The translations under genes and the position numbers were made by a program. The notes below the pieces were generated by a model. The model was not told where the DNA came from and searched no databases. It saw only the letters and a list, made by a program, of their open reading frames with translations. 64,000 bases of DNA, taken from positions 1,814,359 to 1,878,358 of the forward strand of contig JANPWX010019815.1 of the NCBI GenBank assembly GCA_024734555.1, in the 5' to 3' direction. Positions 27,617-38,178 of this stretch are shown piece by piece. Source of the DNA: Trochalopteron elliotii. Its lineage: Eukaryota; Chordata; Aves; Passeriformes; Leiothrichidae. Position 1 is the first letter of the stretch. Each line of letters begins with the position of its first letter.

Positions 27617-30600
27617 AAAGCTTCCTTAACAGGAAAATCCTTTCTGTGGTCAAAAAATCTTGATTACATGTCTATAATTAACAACAAACCAGTGATATTT
27701 AGCTTTTAAAAACATACCCCCATTCCCCTCCAGTCACGATTTTTGTTGTGGAAAGAGTGTACTTTTAAAGTGAGTCTTCCAGTCACAGCTACCTATTGCA
27801 TCATTGCCTTCCTGACTTAATATAACTACCATGACAAATCATGGCATATTATTTTTTAGGTCTGAAAAGCTCTAAATTTAATATATTATATAGGCCAGCA
27901 AATACAGAGCTTTATGTTGAGTAATTTTCAGCTGGATAGCTCTGTGCCATTGCCTCAGGCTTTTCCTGCAGCTGACCGAAAGCTTGAAAAAAAGGAGTTA
28001 GGTTATGCTTAGTGGTTCCAGAGTGTCAGTTTGCCTGCTAAGACACCTGTCTGGATTTTAGCTGGTGTAATGCTGCAGCCAGAAGCAAAGCACATCAACA
28101 ACAGGCGGTGTAGCTGCAGTGCAGAACCAGAGAGCTGTCAGCAGAATTGCTTCAGGGTCTTGAGCACAGCACTGAGCCTTCTCCTTCAGTTGTGGAGAAG
28201 CCAAGTACCAGCAGGCCAGAGAAATGCGACTCTCTCTGTACCTACCTCAGCATCTAGAGACATAAGAGTGCAGCTCCTTGAGTAACAGGACTGTGGACTG
28301 GAAATGAAAATTGTTTTAGTTTTTATTGTCATTCTCACAAATAAGTCCTGTTGACCTAAGCAAAAACAAGTGCAGCAATCCGTAGATTTAGAGTTAATTT
28401 TTACTGGGGATAAAATGAGTAACTAAAATATCTACTCATAATTTCAGCACTAAACATTATTCTACACCTATGTATATTCCTGTCTCTCTTCATCCACAAA
28501 AAGTATTTCTAATTTTCCAAATATAGTATTGTATTTTAGAAGCTGACCATGTGCAGAATGCTTGGGCATTTTGTATTCTTGACATAAAAGCTTTTTTTTT
28601 TCTTTATTTAGTTAATTTTTGGGGATTGTGTAGAGGTTTTTCTTCCCACACTCAAATTTTTGTGATACCACACTGTGAAATTCTGGTGATATATTCACAA
28701 GGTGGTATCATGTGCTCCATTTATTTCCAAGAAGTAATTTACATGTAAGTTAGATGTTGTCACCTGCCTCTCAGGCAGGTTCATTGTTCATAGACCCTTT
28801 GGGGTGGATTAAAGCAAATTGATGCTAAATAACCAATGAAGCAACAAACTTTAGTAGAACAACTGCTTTGAAAATGTAACTGGAAAAAACATAATGATCT
28901 GGAAAAGGGTATATATAGATGTTCTGTGGTGTTTGATCAGCCTATGAGAAGAAAAATGCCAGGAGAAAAACAGAGAACAAGATAGGAGAAGATTCTGGAA
29001 GCCTGGTGGTGTTGAGGGGAGGGGATGAGTGTGTGCCTGTATGTCTGTCTGTCTGGGTGTGCTTGGACAGTCTTTCCAAGTACAACCTGAATTTTGTGGC
29101 TGTTCAGTTGTGGCTCACAGTGTGGGAAAGAGACCGGCATTAAAAGGAACACTGACCCTGCTTCTGCAGGATCTATTGCTTGATGACAGTTTGTGCTTTA
29201 GCTCCAAAAACAGCTTGTTTAAGGTAAAATTTAGCTGCAAGGTCCCAGTGGTTCACTACAGATGTTCTTTCATAACAAAACAAAAATCCCTAACAAACAT
29301 ATTGTCCTCCAGAAGGAAGACTTGAAAAAGTTGTGAACTGAAATGCCAAAGCTGTGGAAGTACTTCTCTGCAAGACATTGAGCAGGGAGAAAATGAACAA
29401 ACAAAACAAAAAGCAAAAAAACCCTGAAGTTTATCAGCAGGTGAGTGTGACACAAGTTGTTTGCCTTCACCTGCCTGTTTTCTGCCTAATGTAAAGCTTC
29501 TCTGCAGAGCAATATTCAGCATGGCAGGAAACAGAAAACAGGTTATTTTCTGTATGTTCACTCTGTGTGTAGATATCTTTTGGCAAGTTCTTGCATGAGA
29601 TACAGTTGTAAATATCTTTCTTGCTGGATTAGAGAGATTTGTATGCTGAACAGAATGAAAGAGAAGGAACAATATCCTCAGCTTTCACTATATTAATACA
29701 CGTAGAGGACCAATGTTCTCAGAGGAGCAAGCAATCCTGTTGTAGGTAATAAAGAGTTAGGAACAGTTTTCCGTGACCAAACTGGCTATCCAGAGTTTGA
29801 CCAGTTCTCACTCTTACCTAAGCTGAACACTTTTCCTAGTATCTTTTGCTAAGTAGCTCTTTTATTCATTGACCCTAAAGGGAGCTGTTCATCCTTAAAA
29901 CAAATTCTCTCCTTGTGTGAAGTTAGTGGTGACATCAGAGTGATGGTCATTGATTTCATTTTAGCTTTGTTTGGTCCTAAATGTGGAAAGTGGGAACTGC
30001 TATTTTTGTACTCAGGTGAAGCAAGTTCAGTCTTCCTGCAGCTCATGGTAGCATATGAAGAAAACCAGAGCTACCAAATGAAGTTCAAAGGATCAAATTT
30101 TTTTTAAAATTCATTCCTCTCAAAGTTCAGGGAGAAATTGCTTGCAAAATGATTCTAAGACAACACAGTAATTACAGTCTTACCTAAATTGCCCCAAGTA
30201 AAAGCAACATTTCAGGCTTAGTGAGTTTGGGTGGAATTCCTAAAGATTCACTGCTGGTATATTAATAGCATATTTAAATGTTTTGCTAAAATGGGGGCGG
30301 GGAAAAAGGCTGAGAGGAAGCTTGAAAAGCTGGGAAGAGTTTCAAATGACTTTAAAAACTATAAACTGCTGCAATACACAGTGCATAGTCTATTTCTTCT
30401 TTTCTTCAGCAGAAGATACTAGAGTCAGACTGGTTTATAGTAGCCCTTCCTTGAATACCATCTCTCATATTAAAATATTCACATTTTAAAAAAACCATGC
30501 ATCTTTTATATTTTTCATGTTGAGATCTACATAGAGCAGTAACAATTCTTTCTATTAGTGATGCAAAATGGAACACAACAAATAAAACTCTCTTTAAAAA

Positions 30601-33510
30601 TGATACCTATTTTATCCTGTTTTATCTGATTCATTGGTGTGTTTAATTTCCTATTCTCGATAAGCCAAAAAACATGTTCCTAGGACACACAAAATGTGGC
30701 ATCTCAGCTGCTCTTTGTAATATTTTTTCCTGCACCATCTTCCCAATCTCTTTCACTGAAGCAATAGTACCTCAGTCAGACAGTAGCTAGACCATGATAT
30801 TTGCTGGTGAACAGTTCCAGCATAATTTTGTGTCTTCACATGTGACCTTGAGAATCTAATCTATATTAATAGCTTTCCCTTTCAACTAATTTTTGCATCA
30901 ATATTTAATTGCTTTCAATATTTGAGGTCTTTATGATTGAGTTTTTCTTTCAAGGGACGACATTTAAATATGGTATTTTTTTAACTATTACATGCATGCT
31001 ACCTATTGGTGTTCAAATTGGTGTTTGTCTGCTTGCGTATCTTATCAGGAAATCTTAAAAGTGAGATAATACTGGAGGGCCAAATAAATTGGGATGATTA
31101 ATGGTGGGTAGTGCAAGTTTTAAGTAGCGTGATCTTTTAGGTGAGCACTTTTGAATAATGTCTTATGTTTCTTTTTTGCTTACATAAGTGCAGAAGAATA
31201 GGCTTAATAAGCAAAGGAGAACATCTTCAAAGATGGAAAGGTACAGGTGGGAATTTTGTGGCCACATACTTGTGAGTCTGCATATTGGCTTGCTGTGCAT
31301 CGGCCTCATCAACTCATCTTTTTGGACTCATACTGTGCTGGGTGGAAAAAGAGGCCTCCATATTTTTGAAGGTGGTTTAGGGAAGAAGGCTAAATTAGGT
31401 TCTTGGTTTAGACAATTCAAATGTTTGTCTTTAAGAGTTACTTTTCTGATTCCTTCCACTACTGTTCTACCCACTGTCTATTTGGTCAAGGATGATAAGT
31501 AATTAGATACTGGTGGTGTGACAGGCCCATACTCTTTCTTGTAATTGTTTCTGATTCTACCACCTCCCATTTCAGCCTGGGGATTGCTGGAGCGGGGTCC
31601 TCACAAAGACAGGCTTTGCTGTAGCAACTTCTGTGGGACCTCTTAAGGCTCTTGCATTACACTGTTCCATGGATAACCTTGTAACAGATGATTGAAAAGT
31701 CATCTAATTTAGAGTAATCATGTTTTCTGAAAATATTTGGTGAATGCCTGTGTAAATGTTGCCCCTGTGAGTGGGATATACAGACTTTTATAACTTGGTC
31801 TAAACTCACAGTACAGAGGTGGCAAAATGCCATTTAAATGCTGTTCAAACCATACTACATTAGAAAAATATGGCAATACTGCAAAATCTATTAATGCTGT
31901 TTCACAAAGGTTCTCTTAGACCTAAAGAAAGGTAATATCTGTTTTCTTTCTAGAATGTGGCCTTTTCTGTAGCTGTGACTTCTACTTGCACAGTGCAGAC
32001 CAGATTTGCTGTCAAAGTTCGGTGTTTGTATGCATTCAGAATGGGCTGAAATGATGAGAGGGTAAGAAATCTGAGGCCTATTGGAGTTTATAATTAAAGT
32101 GGTTTGCGTTGAGTTAAGCCTGTGGAAGTTTTTTTCTGAATGTTTATTTTAGTTGTAGTGAAGTTCAGTTTCAATAGCCTCTGTTAATAAGAAATGTGTT
32201 TGGATAGGCTGAATTTCTGGTAGTATTTTTAGCACTTTCACCAAACTGTTAAAATTGACTTTTACAGAAAGCATCTGTTTTTTTAATAAAGTGGAATGTG
32301 TATAATGTGTCTGAATCCATTCCTGTGTCAGGTGAATGAGCCAAGAAATGTGCCTTCCGACAATAACCATGCCAGCAAAACAAACATATTAGTTAGCTAT
32401 ATATCCAGATTCTACCTACCTGAGCTGAATGCTTTACTAGAGTACCTATTAAAATGTCCAGACCTTACCCACAGTTGTTGGTCATTGATTTGGAACATAC
32501 CAAAGTGCATGAAGGCTCTTTTTTGTACGATTTGAGTGCACTGTGTTCCATGATGACAAGTCACATTGTGACATTTTACATCACTGTGAATATGTGGATA
32601 AAATGGCTGAAATCTTTTATTCACTGACAGTCTGTTCATAGAAGAACTGAATGGAAGAAACTTAGAATAGTGTGTCATTATGAATCCTGAATGAGAGTGA
32701 CATTAGCACCTGAGAAGTGTGGAAAAAATTGTGAAATGGGGAGATTATAGGAATGAGTTTGTAAGTGTGATTTCCAGGTATCCCTGCTGAAGTGGATGTT
32801 TCCCACTCCCCCCATGCCCCCTTAAGCTGAATTTAATAGTCCCTCTCTGAACATGAGCTGCAAGAAGAGTTCCGACGGGTGTTATCTCAACACCTAGAAG
32901 GCTGTTGCTTGCCCTTGATATCATATTGGCTCACCTTAGACCTCTCATATCTGACTGGCAGGATGTACTAGGTTGTATGGCTGCTGCCCACATGCTGGAG
33001 AGCTTGAGCTCTTGTGGGTCATGTAGTATTACAGACCTTTTACCATTTGGTTATGAATGAACTGCCACATGTTGTCTGTCCTTAGGATTGTTTTAAAGAA
33101 GAAACTTTGGATTTCTTCCCTTTACAAAAGAGTCAGTAAACAGGACCGAAAAAAGCAATGGGAGTTAAAAAACAAAGTTTAGTGCCTCTGAACAAGAGTT
33201 TTGTAGTGGTCTTCAGGAGAACAAATTTAAGAGAGAAACTTTGTTCTGGCTGATGTGTAAAAGCTTTGATTACTTCAAGAGTAGATACAGAACATCTTAA
33301 TACATGAAAGGCATTCCTTTGGGAAACCATGAAGTTTTTTGACCTGTCTTTGTATTTTAGAGTCAAACAAATATAGTCTTTGAGTTAGTACCAGTTTTTT
33401 ATTGCTGACTTTTGGGTTTGAATAGTTTAAAAAACTCCAAGGTTACTGAAGTCCTCCAGAAGGAATATGGTATTTTTCCAGATACTAACAGTTCATACCA
33501 CTTATTCACA
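27617..33510. other. Unique AT-rich DNA, no gene supported
   Basis: No supported gene. It includes a perfect 8-bp hairpin at 28762-28780, a TGTC-rich run near 29040-29060 and an A/C-rich run near 29397-29424. A 138-codon minus frame (29256-29672) and a 104-codon plus frame (31188-31502) show no recognisable protein. Confidence 0.5.
28762..28780. repeat. Perfect short hairpin, 8-bp arms
   Basis: ACCTGCCT (28762-28769) and AGGCAGGT (28773-28780) are exact reverse complements separated by three bases. It is followed by a mixed sequence rather than a T-run and has no known role. Confidence 0.7.
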
Positions 33511-33604
33511 TGTTTGGGGGGGGGTTGGTTTGGTTGGGTTTGATTTAGTTTGGTTTGATCATCTGTCTTGTTTTAGTTTGTTTTGTCTTGTTTGTTGTTG
33601 TTGA
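33511..33604 (+). repeat. T/G-rich low-complexity tract
   Basis: It begins with a run of nine G, continues with GGTT/GGTTT units and TTTAGTTTGG-like units, and ends in TTG triplets. It shares strand polarity with the other T/G tracts. Confidence 0.85.
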
Positions 33605-33959
33605 TATTACTTGAAATTCAGAAGTTTTTGTTAAACTGTATCTGTATAAAAGTAGACATTTCTATATATAAATTATTATGTGATGAGCCCTCAGACATTT
33701 TTAAAAGGATGATATTTTTAACCTAGTTCCCTCTTAAAATATATTTAATTTCTGTTTTTTCCTTTTAATATGGCTACATAAATTTTAAATGGCAGAATTA
33801 AAGACACACAAATACAGCTGTGTGAAGGTCGTCTGACCTTAAAGGATTTAGTTCGCTGAAGCCTTCTTAAGTTTACTTAGACCACCTCTTCGGTAAATTT
33901 AAGAAAATGAAAATATGTTCTTAAAAGTCTCCTGGTTAGAACAGTCTTAGCACATCCTA
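33605..33959. other. Unique AT-rich DNA, nothing recognised
   Basis: A short AT-rich interval between the T/G tract and an old CR1-like fragment. I see no gene or repeat signature in it. Confidence 0.5.
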
Positions 33960-34260
33960 TTTAATGTCATCATGTAATTTTTCCACTGTATGCATAGTTG
34001 AAAAGCCTGTTTCTAATGTGCAAGCAAAATAGCCTTGCTGCAGATTGAATCCCATTCCTTATAGTCTTTCCCTGAAGGCCTAGTAAACACAAGGAAAAGC
34101 TCATAGCCACATTCCTCATGGTGGTTTTCTTGAATGCTGGAAGGTTGCTTCTTATTTTTCATTCATTTTTCTCTTCATAGTTTCTGTTTTCTTCAACTAG
34201 ATTGTGTTTCCAGCATGAGCTGGGTTTCTGCTTCCCCCAACATCTGTAGATAGATAGTAG
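33960..34260 (-). mobile_element. Possible ancient CR1 fragment
   Basis: Read on the plus strand, the segment around TTGCTGCAGATTGAATCCCA, followed by a TT-rich stretch and AAGGAAAAG, matches the order of motifs in the antisense of the CR1 3' region (TTGCTGCAGATTAAACCCAT type). The match is patchy and highly diverged, so the boundaries are approximate. It could also be a related old LINE of the CR1/L3 group. It carries no intact coding sequence. Confidence 0.45.
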
Positions 34261-34599
34261 CTTCATTGAAAAGCTTCACTGTCCATACCTGAAGATGACA
34301 TTCAAGGTCACCAAACAGAGTATGTTTCAGAATGGTTTTTTTTAGATCCTTTCATCCCTTTACCTATATCTAAACATGATGGTCAGCATACCACATATGT
34401 TCTGTCTTCTGAAAGCTGCATGTGTAAAAACAGCAGCAATTTAGGCTGTGAATCAGCTATATTAAAGAAACCCCAAACAACTCTTTTCTATTTCCTACCA
34501 AAATAAAAAGCATTCTTTATATGTATTATCTCTTCCGTGAGGAAGATGATCACCTGTATTGACTGCTATTGGCCTTGACAGAGAAAGCTCTCAACATTA

Positions 34600-34915
34600 G
34601 CGCTTAGAAAAATCAGGCCTGTACAAACCTCAAAAGATCACTTAGTTCATGCTTTGAGGATCAATTCCTATGTTATTCCAGATAAATTTTTGCTTAAGTT
34701 GTTTTGAGAAACCTCCTGTTAGGGACATCCCATAACCTCATTAGGAAGTCTATTTCAATATTAACCCAAGTTCCTTTTCCTGCCTTTTTCTCCCTACTTC
34801 TCTCATGCTACAGTTTAATATTAATAGGCAATCCACTGTGGAGACAAGAAATATTGCTTTGCATCCAACAGCATGATTCTCCTTGGTCTTACCTCAAGTA
34901 GTGAAAAGTGTTAGA
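34600..34915 (-). mobile_element. Possible ancient CR1 fragment
   Basis: Plus-strand text runs AGATCACTTAGTTCATG, then ACCTCCTGTTAGGGACATCC with CATAACCTCATTAGGAAGTC, then CTCTCATGCTACAGTTTAA. This follows the antisense CR1 3' order: the AGATCATCTAGTCC type, the ACCTCCAGTGATGGAGATTCC type, the CAACCTCTCTGGGAAGCC type, and the CTCCCTTGCTGCAGTTTAA type. Divergence is high, suggesting an old insertion. It is a separate copy from the fragment just upstream, because both contain the same TTGCTGCAG region. Confidence 0.55.
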
Positions 34916-36405
34916 TTTGAGGATTTCACCTCAACTAGGACTTCTGATGGGGGTTTCTGTAAAAATTATTTCCTACTCTTTCTCATTTAGGCTTTTGAAA
35001 GATTTGTTGGAAAACAGTATGATCAATATTATGCAGAGTAATTGATCGATTAATTGATCACCTAGATCGCTTAATTGCTTGTTGCTTTCTTGTTCCCTTA
35101 CCACTCTATGAAAAGGTTAGACACTAAGTTTTAGTTGTGAGAAAGAATCATGATGTTGTATAGAGCCCATGTGATACATTGGCATTTTTCTCCTTTTGAT
35201 GCCATGTCTGTGTAACCTCTTTCATTTCTCCATCCTCTGCTCTGGTTAAGGACTACTATTCTTCCTATTTGCATTCTTGTTAGAGCTTTCAGTTTTCAAC
35301 AGATACAAAGGCCATTGTCATCATTCTGTTCCCAGTGGCCTAAGTGACTTTGTTAATGCTTTCTGATGTAATTAACTAAAACATCTTGGGAATAAGCGTG
35401 AAATCTGATTTTTGACATAGCTGCTGTCTTGAAAAAAAATTATTTTTAAGTATATATATATTAAAAAAAAAAGTGTTAATTCTGTGTGCACCTCACTGCT
35501 CCCAAAATCTACATTTCTTCTCGTTATCATCACATACTCTAGAGTAAGATTAGCTCCAGACAACATACAGGTACCCTGTGTTGGAAGGGCAAGAGTAGAG
35601 CATGTTTTAAGGCTGGTTTGGCTTTGGGTTTTCTGAGTTTTTAAAAGATTATTGATGGCCACTATGCAACCGTTGCTTTACTGGGTCTAGAGCACTGAAT
35701 GCAAATAACTATTAAAGGATTTTTGCTTTCATCTCTTTTCGACATGTTAAAATACCAATACTTTGAAAGCTGAGTAGCTGAGTGAAAATCTGGATTTTTA
35801 GAGAATTAAGGAACAACTGTTCATTTTTTATCCATCCCTTTTTTGTTGCTGAATTCTGTGTCTGAATGCTTTATAGATTCGCATATTTTCAAGATGAGGC
35901 AGTCAGCCATCACTCAGGGTATATTGAAAAAGATACAGACTGCATCTATCAGTTAATTTTTTTAATTAACTTAGATTAAATTTATTCTTTCATCTAAAAT
36001 GCATCATCATTTGCTCTGTAAGCCTATTGTTTCAAACAGGTACTCAGTGGATTGCACTTTCGTTTAATTACACCAGGAGACATTTAAATCTTTGCTCAGA
36101 TATACCTACTGACTACAGTCTTACATAGCTTCGTAAACCCAGTATGTTCACAATGAGTAAAACTGTATATTGCTTGTGCAATATGCAGTTTTAGAGTCAA
36201 GCTTACCCTTAGCTAACTGGGCCAGGGTTCTGGCAGCTCTCTACAGGCCAAAGTAGAAAATTAGGTCATGAACAGGCTTTGTGATTAAATACGTTGTTTT
36301 GTCTGGAACGCAGAAGCTTTTCATGCTGAAAAAAGTGTTTGGACACTATAGTTCTGGTAGTTGCTCTTGCAAAGCCAGAAGCATGTTTGTTAGCATTTGA
36401 CCAAG
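34916..36405. other. Unique AT-rich DNA, nothing recognised
   Basis: No gene supported. A short region at 35036-35060 repeats TTGATC/ATTAATTGATC, and 35952-35970 is a small palindrome (GTTAATT...AATTAAC). These are small and probably incidental. Confidence 0.5.
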
Positions 36406-36889
36406 TGTAGTGGGTTAGCCTTGGCTGAGGACAAAATCCCACCCACCTGTTTGCTCACGCTGCTCCCTCAGTTACTGGGGTGAGAAAAGACCAAGAGTGT
36501 GAGATCACTTACCAGTTGTCATCGTGAACAAAGTAAACTCAGCTTGGGGGAAATGAATTTCATTTACTGCCAATTAAAAAGACACCTCCTTCTCTGACCT
36601 TCATGCTCTCCCGGCTGCTTCTAACTCTTTTGGTTACCTCTTTCTGTCTCTGTCCAGTGGTTTTGCCTGTCATTAAAAGTGCTTTCACAGAGTCACCAGC
36701 AGCTGTGGATCTGCTGGAGGTGGTTCGAGCTGCCAGTGCAGGCCACCACAGGCACATGGCTCAGCACAACACTGGCTGAGCCACCAACACACAACATGGC
36801 TCTGCCACCAACACTGGCACAGACATCACATAATCCCAGAACACAGACTCTACTATGTTGTGTTAGAGCCCAGCTTTGGAACCAGCACA
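36406..36889 (-). mobile_element. Diverged ERV-type solo LTR (short relative of the 50-kb LTR)
   Basis: Plus-strand sequence from TGTAGTGGGTTAGCC through GGCTGAGGAC, GAGATCACTTACCAGTTGTC and AACTCAGCTTGGGGGAAATG matches, in order, the antisense of the 3' part of the same LTR class found at 50.07-51.09 kb. There the corresponding pieces begin TTGATTGACCCTGGCTGG. The far end closes with CCAGCACA, like the GCAGCACA end of the other copy, and gives TG...CA termini. The internal tandem units of the larger copy are missing. The flanking five bases (CCAAG and CTATG) do not form a convincing target-site duplication. No retroviral coding sequence adjoins it. Confidence 0.6.
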
Positions 36890-36930
36890 CTATGATTTTA
36901 TGGTGGAAAGAAGACTGCAAGCTGTGTGGA

Positions 36931-36982
36931 ATTTCCTTTTAGGTGTTTTTTGGTTTTGTTGTTTCTTTGTTTGTTTTTTTTA
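36931..36982 (+). repeat. T/G-rich low-complexity tract
   Basis: A run of TTTTTTGG, TTTTG and TTTG units ending in a T-run, about 40 bases beyond the inferred edge of the solo LTR. Confidence 0.7.
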
Positions 36983-37308
36983 CAGCACAATGCAAGTTTG
37001 TTCAGCTTTCATGTGCGAGAAAGGAAATAATTTTCTGTTTATAAAGATAGGTTTTATTCTGTGCTTAAAAACTGATCAACTTGCTTTTCCACAACAGATA
37101 GATTATAAACTGATTTAGGGGGCTTCATGCCTTCTTCAAGTAATATGTTTGCAGTTATCACCATACTGCTGGCTTTGGGATGGGTATTATTGTGATTCTC
37201 CACCAATATCATTGCTAATAATCCTATCAGAGCTCATTACTATCAGTAAGGCCCTCTGTAAGCCTATTTCTATGATATTTTAAGGTGTTTTTAATATCTC
37301 AAGTTAAA

Positions 37309-37335
37309 AGTGGATAAGTTAATAGTGGATAAGTG
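37309..37335 (+). repeat. Short tandem duplication, 15-bp period
   Basis: AGTGGATAAGT occurs twice, starting at 37309 and 37324, in otherwise unique DNA. Confidence 0.75.
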
Positions 37336-37471
37336 CAACCTGATTTTTCGAGCTCTCTGCTCGAGTTGGACCTCTGCTTTGAACTGGAAGGTCTTTGTCT
37401 CTTCTGGAAGACAGAGTGAGACTTCATTGTTCTAGTTTGTTATTTTAGCTCCTTTAAATGATTGAAATTAC

Positions 37472-37492
37472 CTTTTTTTTTTTTTTTTTTGG
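37472..37492. repeat. Poly-T run
   Basis: About 20 consecutive T on the plus strand. Read on the minus strand it could be the A-tail of a retrocopy, but the adjoining sequence shows no polyadenylation signal or recognisable gene copy. Confidence 0.85.
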
Positions 37493-38110
37493 CTTAGAAT
37501 TCTGTACAAAGCATCCGGAAATAGGCAGCACTTGCATCTCCAGCGTGCGTTGTATGAGCATGTTGTCATTTACTGTCAGGTTCTGCAGACAGCAGCTGCT
37601 GGTCATTCCTGCTAGATGAGTAAAATGGTGAATGCCAGATGCTTGAAAAAGCAGAGTAACAGTAGGATTACAGGAGTCTAACTAAGCAGGTCCTATCCTG
37701 AGACATATAGTTGGCAGGTGTGTTTAATGTCCTAGTTATAGAGTGTGTAGGGTCAGAGGATGTTATATGCTCCTTAGATCACTTCAGTGATCCGTGTGAA
37801 TTTCTGCTTGAAGCTCTGAAACCAACTACTTTGTACCTGAGAGTGGAGAAATGAAAAACACCTGAGATAAGCTGCTGCTTACCTGTTGCATAGGGAATCA
37901 TCTGGGGAAAGTGTGTATGCTTCAGATGTTGAATGCTTTCTGTTTTCATGAAACTGCTGTTTGCCTAGATCACCTACTTGTAAAGAATCGATTTTTGTAT
38001 TTGGTTGTTATTGTGTTCATCCTGTGCATTTGATAGCAAAGCAGGTGTGATTATACATGGATTTGACAAAAAAGACCAGCAGAATCAATCTGGTTCCTCT
38101 TACAGTGATG

Positions 38111-38178
38111 CTATATATAATATGTGTGTGTGTGTATACATATGTATATATACATATATGTGTATATATACATACACA
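38111..38178. repeat. TA/TG alternating microsatellite
   Basis: Alternating pyrimidine-purine DNA with a (TG)n core near 38122-38134, flanked by TATACATATG- and TATATATACA-type units. The run is largely self-complementary. Confidence 0.9.

Noticed and set aside
31954..32061. Exon-like segment between a strong acceptor (TTTTCTTTCTAG) and a GGTAAGA donor
   Set aside because: All three plus-strand frames hit a stop before the donor, so it cannot be an internal coding exon. A non-coding exon cannot be excluded.
37472..37650. Minus-strand retrocopy with its A-tail at the poly-T run
   Set aside because: There is no AATAAA upstream of the tail on the minus strand, and the adjoining sequence is not recognisable as a gene copy.
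38111..38178. TA/TG repeat as an origin or regulatory element
   Set aside because: It is an ordinary vertebrate microsatellite, and nothing beside it supports a function.
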